Shown: piece after piece, positions 1-10,495 of the stretch
How positions within the stretch are numbered: the stretch's first letter is position 1
Layout: every line of letters begins with the position of its first letter
Assembly (NCBI RefSeq): GCF_030269925.1
Contig: NC_085123.1
Location: 9,610,001-9,674,000 of the forward strand
Origin: Bombyx mori
Lineage: Eukaryota; Arthropoda; Insecta; Lepidoptera; Bombycidae
DNA: 64,000 bases
Direction: 5' to 3'
Notes under the pieces: model-generated
The model's input: only the letters and a program-made list of their open reading frames with translations
Databases searched by the model: none
What the model was told of the DNA's origin: nothing
Made by a program: the position numbers and the translations under genes

Positions 1-796
1 TCAGAAACTCCGGCCACGGATGAATAGACGTGAATAGCGTGCAACTGACGTACGCATGTAACGAGGGTCGATTCTTTTGCTGAAGTCATTTGGAAATTTT
101 GAAGTACGGTTCACTATATTTGCCATTCTGTCACCAGATTCATGCCTGTCGCATAGCATCCGTGAAATTAAGATTCTAATACATATATTTGTAGTAAATA
201 TTAAATATTCAAGTACTATTTTTTGTTTAAAGTATTTATGTAATATTTAAATAAGTAAATAGAAACTACACCTGGATGTAGTTAAAGTGTTTATTTGTAA
301 ATAATGGGAAGTTATGTTACTGATGTCGAGATGCAATTATAATTTGAGTGACTTAGTAAAAAAATGTAGTTATCTTTTTAATAAAACAACTGAATTAAAA
401 ACTTGTTAATGTTTTGTAGAACAAAGCACCAATGTTCGAATTTGAATACTTAACATTCGCTTCAATATTATCAAGTAATAAATCACAACAAAAACTTGTT
501 TACTTAGCTTAAAAGTAAAAAAATTAATGCTACAGATGTTTGAAGTAAAAATCCTCGCAGCGTATGAATTGTGTTTATTCACGGAAACGTTCGTAGTGCT
601 TACATCACCATAACAAAGGAGCATGTGTATGGCATCGCAAGACGCGGTAGCGAGCGCCCGCTGCTTTGTGCAAAAACCCGATGATGGATCGGGCCATACA
701 ATCTTATTATATGTGTATCTTTTGTGCATGCGTTAATACAGTTTAGTTCATTCAGCTACGTAAGTAGTAAGTACATAATAATATGCATCAGAGTTC
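1..796. other. AT-rich stretch without recognised gene
   Basis: No exon-like or repeat signature could be named here. Short ORFs (for example on the - strand at 406-729) have no recognisable domain and lie in AT-rich sequence. A slightly GC-richer block at about 590-700 is unexplained. Confidence 0.5.
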
Positions 797-1344
797 TTAA
801 GCTATTGCATAGATTTTATCGCGGGCCTTGAGCGCGGCCTAAGAGCCGAATCACGAAATTCCGTAACGAAAAAACCTTCTAACACATTCACACGTTGCGC
901 TTGTGTAGCGTTTAAAGTGAGAAGTCTAAACACCGATATATTATGTACTATCAAAATATGTGATATAATTTCGTGGGTAACACAACGATAGTGCGATTCA
1001 GCTTTTGCGTCAAGCGACATCTATCGGTGACAAACGGAATTGTAAAATAGAAAATTATATCTTATTAGAAGGCGTTGGGCGTGCCATTTTCTATCGCTTA
1101 GTCGAAGAATTTTATTACTACCGTTGATTCTGGGCGAATGAGAGTTAGAACTAGCATCCAAAAGCGTGTCTCTATCCCATGTAGCGCCCTCTAGTGAGTG
1201 CGCGGTCAAAATGGAATACTCACAATGTAGCAGATTCCTTAAAAGTTAGCCCACTGAGTTTCTCGCCGGATCTTATTTTATTGTTGTTTTAATATTAAAT
1301 TATTATTGTCGATTTATAATTGCATAAGTTGATAAAAATGCTAT
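797..1344 (+). repeat. Unclassified interspersed repeat, copy A
   Basis: Collinear, in inverse orientation, with 7545-7912. Shared blocks include 'aagctattgcatag' at 799, a 'gggccttgagcgcgg' block near 824, 'gaaattccgtaacgaaaa' near 855, a 'cacattcacacgttgcgc' block near 885, and an AT block ending in 'ataagttgataaaaatgct' near 1340. The two copies have diverged and contain different deletions. No transposase or RT frame is visible, so the class is unknown; a non-autonomous DNA element is possible. A short piece of jockey 3' end (about 1246-1272, + orientation) sits inside it. Confidence 0.55.
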
Positions 1345-1371
1345 AACACGTCTTTTTTTTGTTTGACCATC

Positions 1372-1553
1372 TATAGCTAGCCACCTCAAGGGGTTCTCTT
1401 CTCCGAATCTGTAGGTGAGCTTTCGGAGTTTGGTCTGAGACTTTGCTAACATCAGTCCTAGAAACAGCAGTGCTTCGCTGAATCTACCACCAGATCGGAA
1501 TCGCGGCTCACTGATAAGATTCGGCAAGAAATTCAGTGGGCTGTGTCTGCGAG
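1372..1553 (-). mobile_element. Old jockey-clade 3' end fragment
   Basis: The stretch aligns by eye with the 3' end of the two young jockey-clade elements at 46.1 and 53.5 kb. It shares 'gtaggtgagct', 'gcagtgcttcgc', 'gaatctaccacc' and a diverged 'ttcagtgggctgtgtct'. It is clearly older because many positions differ. No coding part is retained. Confidence 0.65.
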
Positions 1554-1816
1554 TTCAGAGTAATAAAAATAGAATAGCAGAGAATACTTGCGAACAGAAA
1601 GGCCTTTAATGTCAATAAAACCAATCCTGTTCTAATAAGTACTGTACTCATATCCAGAGATGCGACTATGCCAAGTATTAAAACTATTACCAATTTTTCG
1701 AAGTTAAGACGTACCTAAAACGTATGGACCAACGACTTTCATGATTAAGGATTTCATGTAACAAAAACGAAGCCTGCAAAATATTTAACTATTGCGCTGT
1801 TGTATTCTGAGCCCCT

Positions 1817-2813
1817 TTTTTTTTTTTTTTACGCTGGGGAATCCATTTACGGATACCCGGTCGAGAGGGGTAACGGACCGGGTTATGTCGGACTCCGGCG
1901 CCTCCTGAGAGGAAGAAGGGGAGAAGAGAAGGACCGAGGTCCTTCACCTCCCCCAATTTCTCACAGGAGACTACGCCTTGAAAAGGCGCGCGAAGCACTT
2001 GCCCCGCAGAACGACTACCGACTAAACCCCATCGAGCCCCACCACTCCGACTCCACGAAACCCACGGTACCGCACAGTGCGTGCCGAAGGCTCACCGTCG
2101 CCGGTACCCATCCTGTTAATAGGACGGCACTCCATCCCCGGGAAAATCCCGCAGGACGTCATCTCGGAGACACACCGTGAGCGGTGCACAGGAGCCGCCA
2201 CCTTGCGCCGCCTCACCACCGGACCAACAGCCGAGTACCGGGCACCCCCGCACCCGGCACCTAACGGCCCCTACAGGAGATGAACGGGAGCTTCGCGCCC
2301 GTGCCGCCCACTCCGCCTTCTTCGCTGAGAAGCCGAAGAGGGATCCCACTCCCTTTCGCGCTCCTCAGCCTCACGGAACGCCATGACCAGGTCGCAAAAC
2401 CTGGTCATGGCCTCCCAAGAATTCTGGTCCTCTAGCATGCGGGCGATGACAGCCCGCAAGGAGAGGTCTCTCCCCAGCACCGCGATAAGGTCTCGCCGCG
2501 AGCGCCCCCAACGCGGGCACGCTTCGAGTGCGTGCTGAGCGTCATCGTCCGGATACCCACACTGGTGGCAACCCGAATGTGGCTCTCTCCTGCAGACCTT
2601 CCACAGGTACCTCCCGAAGCAACCATGCCCCGAGAGGACCTGCGTTAGGTGGAAGGAGAGGACGCCGTGTCGTCTATCTGACCATGCCTCCAGCACGGGC
2701 ACCAGGGCCTCGAGGGTGCGTCGGCGAGTGACTGAAGTTTGGCCAAGCTCCTCCAGCAACCGCTCCCTCCACTTGGCATACGCCAGATGACGCGCAGCAC
2801 GCCTCCACCGACC
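1817..2813 (-). mobile_element. 5'-truncated R1-clade non-LTR retrotransposon, 3' end only
   Basis: This is a GC-rich island of about 1 kb in AT-rich DNA. Read on the - strand it has the C-terminal end of an RT protein (2813 to 2271), a 3' UTR and a poly-A tail (poly-T at about 1817-1830 on +). It is flanked by a 15-bp direct repeat, 'gtattctgagcccct', at 1802-1816 and 2814-2828, the target site duplication expected from target-primed reverse transcription. Confidence 0.88.
2271..2813 (-). pseudogene. C-terminal part of R1-clade reverse transcriptase protein
   Basis: The frame is open from the 5' truncation at 2813 to the stop at 2271, about 180 residues, and lacks a true start and the RT core. 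It contains a 'LTQVLSGHGCFGRYL' block followed by a cysteine/histidine cluster (CHQC, DDDAQHALEAC), the zinc-finger-like C-terminal motif of R1-clade ORF2 proteins. The same motif order occurs in the longer copy at 10.5-12.2 kb, but the residues and 3' UTR differ enough to suggest a different subfamily. It cannot make a working enzyme. Confidence 0.85.
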
Positions 2814-2828
2814 GTATTCTGAGCCCCT

Positions 2829-5060
2829 ACTGATAAGTACAATACAATAATCTGGGCTGAATCATGAGTTGTGATTCGATATGCTGGATAACCGTTACAT
2901 ATTACTTATGAGACTTCAACCATAATATGGTATGTCTTAAGATGGGTGCAATGATTCAACATTTAGAGAAAAATAAGCCCATATTTAAATTTCGATCATA
3001 CTATATGCTTCGTGAAGTTTCTATAAGTTCCTAAAACCAAGTTCATGAATTCGAATTCGTTGTTATTTCGAGATCACAGTAAATAGAACGAATCTTCTCT
3101 TGTGTTTTTTTTTTACTTTAATGAAAATGAAAATTTTATTTCATACACTTCAGTCGATTAAGTTCAATATAATAGTTAAAGTCGTAACTTAAATTATCAA
3201 GTGGTAATAGCAGTCTTTAGGTATTAAACGTGAGTGCAGTTTCCTATTATGCGATGGAAGGCCGAAATCTCAATGGTTGTTATCAACTAGCTTTGGATTA
3301 TTGATAAGTTACTATTATTCCCTACGACGTTCCCATGGTTCCCATTAGATTAAAACCAATTTAAATTAAATTTTAATTGATTTTAGAACATGGCGTCTTC
3401 CTTCATCATGGAGTTGTTTAAGACCTCGCACTTGTCGTAAGATTCAATCCATGAAATGTCGCATAGCTTGATACATATACATCGAGTCTTTGTGATACAA
3501 GACCACGGATCGACATAAAACTCTTTCATCGAAATTCCCAATCAACCTGTATTTGTTAATTAATGGCGCCCTACTAATACACCTTCAACATGCCAAATCG
3601 GGGGCGGAAATTCTTCTTAGAGCACATCAGTCGGCATCAATCTAACCTTTCGAAACCCTTCACGATCATCCCGACCATTAGTCTGTCGTAATTACTTCGG
3701 CCCTTGTAAAATACTGATGCTATTCACTCGATGAAGTCAGCCACACCGCATAGGAATTGTCAATTTCGCTTAATGGAACGATAAGTGCACCTGTCTATGG
3801 CGCTGTAATTGGTTTTTATTTGCATTTAATTAATTACTTATTAATCGCTTTGGCCGACCTACAGTTGCTAATGATCTTTACGCCCAATGGTAAAATTACC
3901 TGTTAATGAGATGTTGTTTGACATAGAAAGGGATCGGAATGTTAACTTTATGCAGCGCGTTGCAACTTTATCCTTTTTACCAACGAGTACATCTCGTTTG
4001 AACAAGCTTGGGATTGGGAATCGAGTAGGTATGTTTTAAGTTTTATCGAAATTCGTCAAGTGAGCTCGAGAACTTAGGAGTCTACGGTTAGCGTGATCTT
4101 GTTAGCTATGTATAAATTAACATTAATAATGGTAGGGTTGACGGTTGTGATTAAATTTAATTAGCTATACCCCGAGTCTTAGAGTCTTTCACGCGACAGA
4201 AAAATGCAGTTGAGTGTGCGTTGCTCTAATTTGCTAATATAGTCACCTACCCTAGAGGATAACTCGCTCGGTATATTTCTTCCGTATATTTGTGTTGAGC
4301 GATATATTTATACTGGTGTTCAAATCTCGCAAGCAGGCACTAATCGCGACATGAAAAAATTATAAACTTGCACAAGTACAGGTGACTTGTCATATTGTTC
4401 ATACGGGTAGATACTATGATCCTGCCTATATCGCAGCCTCTCTATTTTGCAGCAAAGTACGCGTGTGCTCACAGGACGCCTCTTGCAGGGGTCCAAGTTG
4501 AGTAAAAGCCATACTTGGCTTCACTTCTCCAGCGATAGCCAATCGATGCGGAGAGGGATGAGCTCTCCCTTTCTCGTACTGCTGCCTCCTTCTGCAATTG
4601 TGGATGGACTCAAAGAAGTCGAGCATAGCCTTCTATTCTTTATTATCTATTCTTATACTTCAGTATATATAATAATTCTAGAACTCGTTGCTGCCCAGTA
4701 TTGTAGCCACCTACTATTTGCGCGACGTTGCGTACTTTCTTGAGGAGAAATATATCATATTATCTGGAACCGCTGCATTCATTTACAATGCGTTTCCAGA
4801 GATATTTCTCACCACGTGTCATTCGGCCCAGTAATGAACTTCCATCCACGGTGTTTCTGGAATACTCTCGCTATAACATGTCCTTTTTTTAAATAAAGCT
4901 TTAAAAGAGTCTTCAGTAGTAAGCAACGGCTTGACTGTTTCCCTGATATTGCTGATATATAAACACGACCGTGACTATTTAGTCTCAGGTAAGCCGTATA
5001 ATCTTCTGCCTACAAGGCAACAAAATTATTAACTTTAGCGTATTCAACTAATTTTCACTA
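2829..5060. other. Gene-free stretch
   Basis: No domain-bearing ORF and no clear repeat is seen in most of this AT-rich stretch. A remnant at 4984-5030 ('cttctgcctacaaggcaac') resembles the tail of the second SINE type seen at 21.3 and 41.5 kb. The open frames around 4426-4743 on both strands have no recognisable protein features. Confidence 0.5.
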
Positions 5061-5274
5061 TCACTACATAGTATAAAACAAAGTCGCTTTCTCTGTCCCT
5101 ATATCCCTATCTATGCTTAAATCTTTAAAACTACGCAACGGATTTTGATGCGGTTTTTTTTAATAGATAGAGTGATTAAAGAGGAAGGTTTATATGTATA
5201 ATAAAATCCATTAAATAGTGGAGAAATCAATAATAAATTCCATTTTCCGAAGCAAAGCGAGGGCGGGTCGCTAG
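5061..5274 (+). mobile_element. Non-autonomous Helitron
   Basis: The copy begins with TC (tcactacatagtataaaac) after an A at 5060. It ends with 'ggcgggtcgctag' before a T at 5275, the A|TC...CTAG|T arrangement of Helitrons. It is 214 bp and non-coding. The element at 28474-28743 has the same 5' end and most of the same interior ('gtcgctttctctgtcccta', 'acgcaacggattttgatgc'), so the two belong to one family. Confidence 0.85.
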
Positions 5275-6102
5275 TTCTATTATAATCTGTTTTCAGGATC
5301 AAAATACTATAATCAAAATAATCACCCACAAATCAGTTCGATATTAACTGAATGTTTCAATAATTACGGAAATTCTTTACTGCTTTCCAATTAAGTTGTA
5401 ACATAACTTAATAATCATTGAAGCTTAAATTATTGACCTCAAAATTTCAATCACGTACCTACTTTTTGTAATTTACATCCAACAGGATATTGAAGAGTCA
5501 TGTAACCGGACCGGTTCTTTTTCAAAAATCAATGCTTCGGCAATGAATGAATTCGTCACGAACCATTAGCATTCGTTTCATTATTAATTTATTTTTCCTC
5601 GTTCCGATAAATATTGAATATTCCGTAGATTAAAAGCCAGGATGTGATTGATGTTTGAATGTTCGTTTTTTAAAACGTATTGCATATTTAGATTATTTGT
5701 AGGTATGAAAGTTGATAAGAAGCGTTTCCTTAACGATTAGAAATTTTGAAAATAGGTCATTTTTGGAAAAACTAATGTGATTGTATATTAGACACATTAA
5801 GCATTCTGCTTACGCGTATCAAACTACGATTCAATATTCAACCGGATTATTTTCAGCTCATGCGTCACAATATTATAAACGTATCAACATTTTTTTTGCG
5901 ACTGGTGTTTTCGTTAGAGTTTTAAGAAGCTTCTATTTATTATGTTACGTTAATTTTATCATTTTATGTACTTAAAATGAGACAAGCACACTCTCTAGGC
6001 TTCGACGCAGGAGCTCTGCTCTAAGATATCTCCATAAGGTCTGATCATAAGTTCTTCAGTCCTCCACACAACTTCAACTTTACACCTGAAACTACAACCT
6101 AG
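5275..6102. other. Gene-free AT-rich stretch
   Basis: I see no gene, domain or recognisable repeat here; short ORFs are AT-rich and featureless. Confidence 0.5.
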
Positions 6103-6542
6103 TTTTTTTTTATTGCTTAGATCGATGGATGAGCTTACAGCCCACCTGGTGTTAAGTGGTTACTGGAGCCCATAGACATCTACAACGTAAATGCGCTACC
6201 CACCTTGAGATACAAGCTCTAAGATCTCAGTATAGTCAACGGCTGCCCCACCTTTCAAACCGAAACGAATTATTACTTCACGGCAGAAATAGGCAGGGCG
6301 GTGGTACCTACCCGTGCGGACTTAAGAGGTCCTATCACTAGTAATTACGCAAATTATAACTTTGCAGGTTTGATTTTTATTACACGATGTTATTCCTTCA
6401 TCGTGAAAGTCAATCATCAACATTTCTTAAGTTCGTATTCCATTACAAAAAATGTACCTGCCTGCGGGATTCGAACACCGGTACTGCGCCAGATACGAAT
6501 GCTTCGGATGTTTTAACCCTTAGGCCACGACCACTTCAAAAG
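6103..6542 (-). mobile_element. Bm1-type SINE, near full length
   Basis: Read on the - strand it has the tRNA-like head with 'gtggcctaa' (A-box region) and 'gtgttcgaatcccgcagg' (B-box region), then the 'gtaattactagtgatagga' middle, the 'gatgtctatgggctccagta' block and a poly-A tail (poly-T from 6103). About 440 bp, typical of a full copy. Fully non-coding. Confidence 0.9.
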
Positions 6543-7544
6543 TGGGACAGGGAGCTCAAATCTCAGATATAGAGGGGTTGCTTGGGTTTGGTGCTAGCAG
6601 GGGTACACGACGACACAGCGGGTCATCTGATTTAGTGGTTCATGTGATTTACTAGCGTTCCTCTGCTTTCTTGTCCAAAGCGTCCGAGAAAAGATCAGTC
6701 ATGCGCAAAAGAAAATTATTTATAAATCACCAACACACACATTTCCGGATATTTAGACCCATGTATACAGATTCACACATTACCACCGCTATACTCGTAG
6801 GTACAGTAAAAATAGCCAACCTCGTCAAAAAATAAACATTTGGAATCAAAAACATATATCTTTTCAATGTGAATCCAGACAGACACATTTAATGGTCGTA
6901 TGTGTAAGGGCTAGCAATATTTTCCCACTTTCTGCCATAAATAATTCGAAAATTTAATTTACTATAACGTGAAGTTGTACGCGACTTTGTTTGTTTAATC
7001 TTCGGGACGAAACGTTTTAACCCAATGTTAATGGATTCAGCAGTCATTTTATCGAGGTAAATAAAATAGTAATTCAAACGTATACAAGACTCGAGTCAGA
7101 TTAAAAGTTTCTCTGATAAAAAACGGTGCACGTGCAACTTGGTGCATGTGAAAGATGTGAAAACTCTTTTGTGGTTTTTTTCATTTTTGATCCTTAAATC
7201 AAATGTCTCTTGTAATAGGGAATGATGTCTATAAGAGAAATGATCTAGCTCGGTTTGTCCTTTCCCTCTCTCCACGGTCGAGTGGTTCGCGAGACGCTCT
7301 GTCTATTTTCTCACACTCGCTTTTCCTAAATTGTATCCTTTCTCTCTAGCCGTAACGAATCTCTCGCGAATTAAATTTTACTCTCAGCGCTCCGAAAAAA
7401 GATTCACTGCAATAAATGTAGGTTAGTGGCCAAATTTAAAACAACAGTAGAATAAGAATATTGTTACTTGAGAGTCAGTGATGACAACACTCTCAAAAAA
7501 AAGGACGTGTGGCACTCGGGGACTGCCGCGGTAAAGCTATTGCA
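6543..7544. other. Gene-free stretch
   Basis: No coding or repeat signature is recognised. A C/T-rich block lies at about 7255-7350. The stretch ends against copy B of an unclassified repeat. Confidence 0.45.
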
Positions 7545-7912
7545 AAGCATTTTTTATCAACTTATGCAATTACAATTAGACAATAATAATTTAATATTAA
7601 AACAATAATAAAAAGAAGACCACGCTATTTATAAATATTAACAAAAGCAAAACATTAACTGTCCCCTTCACACTCATAAGCTAGACCGCGTGAGAGAGAG
7701 ATGGGCAGACTTTTCATGGTGCTCATGCAGTGCGACGTCACGCTGCGCGCTTATTCACAAACACTACACCAGCGCAACGTGTGAATGTGTTGAACGCGAG
7801 CTACATAGTAGGCGTTGTGGGGGTGTCAGGTTATTTTCGTTACGGAATTTCTTGATTCAGTCGCCGCGCTCAAGGTCCGCTATAGAAGCTATGCAATAGC
7901 TTAAAAACCTCG
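7545..7912 (-). repeat. Unclassified interspersed repeat, copy B
   Basis: Inverse-orientation counterpart of 797-1344. It contains the reverse complements of the 'aagctattgcatag', 'ccttgagcgcgg', 'ccgtaacgaaaa' and 'cacattcacacgttgcgc' blocks and the same AT-rich end. It also has an internal GC-richer part (7680-7750, 'gtgcgacgtcacgctgcgcg') absent from copy A. A poly-A/T run with 'cacacgtcc' near 7500 may be its end. No ORF with a known domain. Confidence 0.5.
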
Positions 7913-8540
7913 TAACCGAAATTTAGTTTTAGTAATAGCAAAACTACAGACTTCACAGTGTGCCACCTCGAAGACTTATTTGTACTCGTATAACATCTGT
8001 CAAACAGGAGGGGATAACTGCTTCGCTGTCTAAACAGGCAATATGGCGTGTGGGCTTAGAATGTGCCCTACCACAAGTAAAACGTTAGCTATTTCATGTC
8101 AAATGTATTCACGAGTGTTCATAAATTATAAAAATTCAAATTGACATTAAGCACGATTATGCTTACGATAAATTGCGTAGTCAGTTTGCCAATTTATAAA
8201 ATTATTTACATTATCAAAAATATGGGAAGAGCAAAGGGATTTCTGATTAAGACCCTCCCACGTAGTCGGTTACTAGATGTCACAAACGCCCCCGCGTTTT
8301 CATTGTTTGAACAATGCTTTGAATAATGAAATGGTGTTCTAGTGTTAAGGCTTTAATTAAGACATTCGAATATTGTTGTATATTTATTTATGGTGACCTA
8401 TATTTTTTGTACAATCTCGCATTCTTTTTTGTCACTAAATTATTCCAGACGTTTCAAACACTACAATTTACGTAGTCACTAATTACTCTTGTAATAATAC
8501 TTATAATAATAAAAAAAACTCAAGATTAAGGGTGCATTTT
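7913..8540. other. Gene-free stretch
   Basis: AT-rich, no gene or recognised repeat. It leads directly into the 5' edge of the R1-clade RT fragment. Confidence 0.45.
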
Positions 8541-9368
8541 CAGTGCTCGAGAGAATCGTCGCGGCCCGCATCGTCCGACACCTGACCGAGATGGGTCCCG
8601 TTCTTTCGGCGGAACAATACGGCTTCAGAGAGGGCCGCTCGACGATAGACGCAATTCTGCGCGTGCGTGCCCTCTCCGACGAAGCCGTATCCCGGGGCGG
8701 GGTGGCGGTGGCGTTATCCTTAGATGTAAGGAACGCCTTCAGCACCCTGCCCTGGTCGGTGATCGCGAGGGTGCTGGAGTATCAAGGCGTCCCCGCATAC
8801 CTCCGCCGACTGATCGGCTCCTATCTTGAGGGCAGGTCGATCCAGTGCATCGGACACGGTGGGGCGATGTACCGCTTCCCCGTCCAGCGCGGTGTTCCGC
8901 AGGGGTCTGTCCTGGGCCCCCTGCTGTGGAACATCGGCTACGACTAGGTCCTGCGGGGCGTCGTACGGGGTCCCCTCCCCGGGCTGAGCGTAATCTGTTA
9001 CGCCGACGACACGTTGGCCGTGGCTTTGGGGAGGGACTACCGGGAGTCTGCCCGTCTGGCGTACGCAGGCGTGGTACATGTCGTCACAAGGATCCGACGG
9101 TTGGGACTCGAGGTGGCGCTCGACAAAACCCAGGCCCTGTTGTTTCATGGGCCGGGACGAGCGCCGCCTCTGGGTGCCCACCTCGTGATCGGAGGCGTCC
9201 GCGTCGGGGTCGGGGTGACCGGTCTTCGGTACCTCGGCCTCGAACTGGACGGTCGGTGGAGCTTCCGCGCTCACTTTGAAAAATTGGGCCCTCGACTGAT
9301 GGCGACGGCCGGCTCTTTGAGCCGGCTCCTTTCAAACGTCGGGGGTCCCATCAGGTGGCGCGCCGCCA
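8541..9368 (+). pseudogene. R1-clade reverse transcriptase fragment with nonsense codon
   Basis: One reading frame runs from 8543 to about 9343 except for a TAG at 8945-8947, where the related copy at 10.5 kb has TGG (Trp). It retains the RT blocks 'GFREGRSTIDA', 'VQRGVPQGSVLGPLLWNIGYD' and the catalytic 'CYADDTLAVA' near 9000. Homology to the other copy starts abruptly at 8541 and stops near 9368, so both the N-terminal endonuclease and the C-terminal zinc motif are missing. It is a dead internal fragment; no target duplication is seen at its edges. Confidence 0.88.
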
Positions 9369-9499
9369 TATGCTTCTTGTCAAATCTCGTATCTACAACA
9401 TTATGGACACACAAGATACCGTTATTATGCTAGGAAGACAAATTACTGTAACACTGGAGGAAAACCGAAGATTTTGTTTTGCTCTGGCTTCAACATCAT

Positions 9500-9970
9500 T
9501 GAAGGATGAGCTCACTAGGCTCATTTGCCCTAGCAAGAGCAGTGCTTCGATAAATCTACTACCGGATCGGAATCACGACCCACTGAGTAGATCCGACGTG
9601 AACTCAGTAGGTTGTATCATATGGGCTTAGTTGCACATCGACTTCTTCATTGCAATTGCCGAGCTGGACGAGACCGATAACAGGTGCTTGGAATGTTTTA
9701 AGCCACTGAGAGCGGATTGAAAGTATCAGAGAGAGCATTTTTGGGGCGACGGCTGTTGTTTGCTGTCCCGTCATCTGGGTCAAGGGTATAATTTACAACG
9801 GCCACGATAAGAGGGTTATCGTGTCTTGTCACTTTTTCGGAGAAGTGTTCTGACGCTGTCTTCGGATATGTACTTACGGATCGATTTTAAATCCAAGTCT
9901 TCCCGAATATTTATATTTCCATGAAGCTCCTAAGGCTATCCGGCAGAAACGAGATGGTATTGTAAATTGA
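9500..9970 (-). mobile_element. Degenerate jockey-clade element, ORF2 C-terminus and 3' UTR
   Basis: The stretch follows the same order as 53.5-53.95 kb of the young element: 'agcaagagcagtgcttcg', 'accggatcggaa', 'cgataagagggtt', then a - strand 'SRFCRIALGASW' peptide (young copies: 'SRFCRIAVGAPW'). It is heavily mutated and out of frame. It abuts the R1 fragment and is much older than the 46 and 53 kb copies. Confidence 0.72.
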
Positions 9971-10446
9971 AGAGAAGGTAAGGAAATTATATGAAGGAAA
10001 ACAACATCAAAAATTTTGGTGTTAATAAAAAGATGACGGGGCTTAGAGGCGTGGCAGGAAAATGCCAAATAGATTTAAGGAAGAAAAAACGGCACAAATA
10101 ATCACGTTCGTGTGATGTTTCTCTAAATCCAAATCAGCTTTTTTTATAGTAGAAATTTCTGTAACTCTATAGACTCTTACACTTACTTACTTACTAATTA
10201 CAGTAATAAAAAAAAAAACTGTTTGTTCGAATAAGAAAACAAATAGAATGTAGAATTGCCTTGTATCTACAAAATTCATTTAGTGTGCCTTTAGTTAAAA
10301 TTCGATTCCTCGATAAAATTGTAAATGCGAAGTTGCCACCTCTTTCTTAGTTGTTGTGTGGTATTTATTATGGTTTAGATTGGTGAACGAGATCTACCCA
10401 GTATTAAGCGATTACCGGAGTCAACAGGCATTATAACGTTGAAAAT
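9971..10446. other. Gene-free stretch
   Basis: AT-rich with no recognised gene. It ends at the 5' junction of the R1-clade insertion described next. Confidence 0.45.
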
Positions 10447-10495
10447 GCAGTTATATTAGTGCTGCTTCTAACTGAAGCAGCACTAATATAACTGC
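10447..10495. repeat. 22-bp perfect inverted repeat at retrotransposon 5' junction
   Basis: Arms at 10447-10468 and 10474-10495 are exact reverse complements around a 5-nt spacer, 'taact'. The left arm is host target sequence; its inner part belongs to the 17-bp target duplication. The right arm is an inverted copy placed between the target and the element. Confidence 0.9.
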
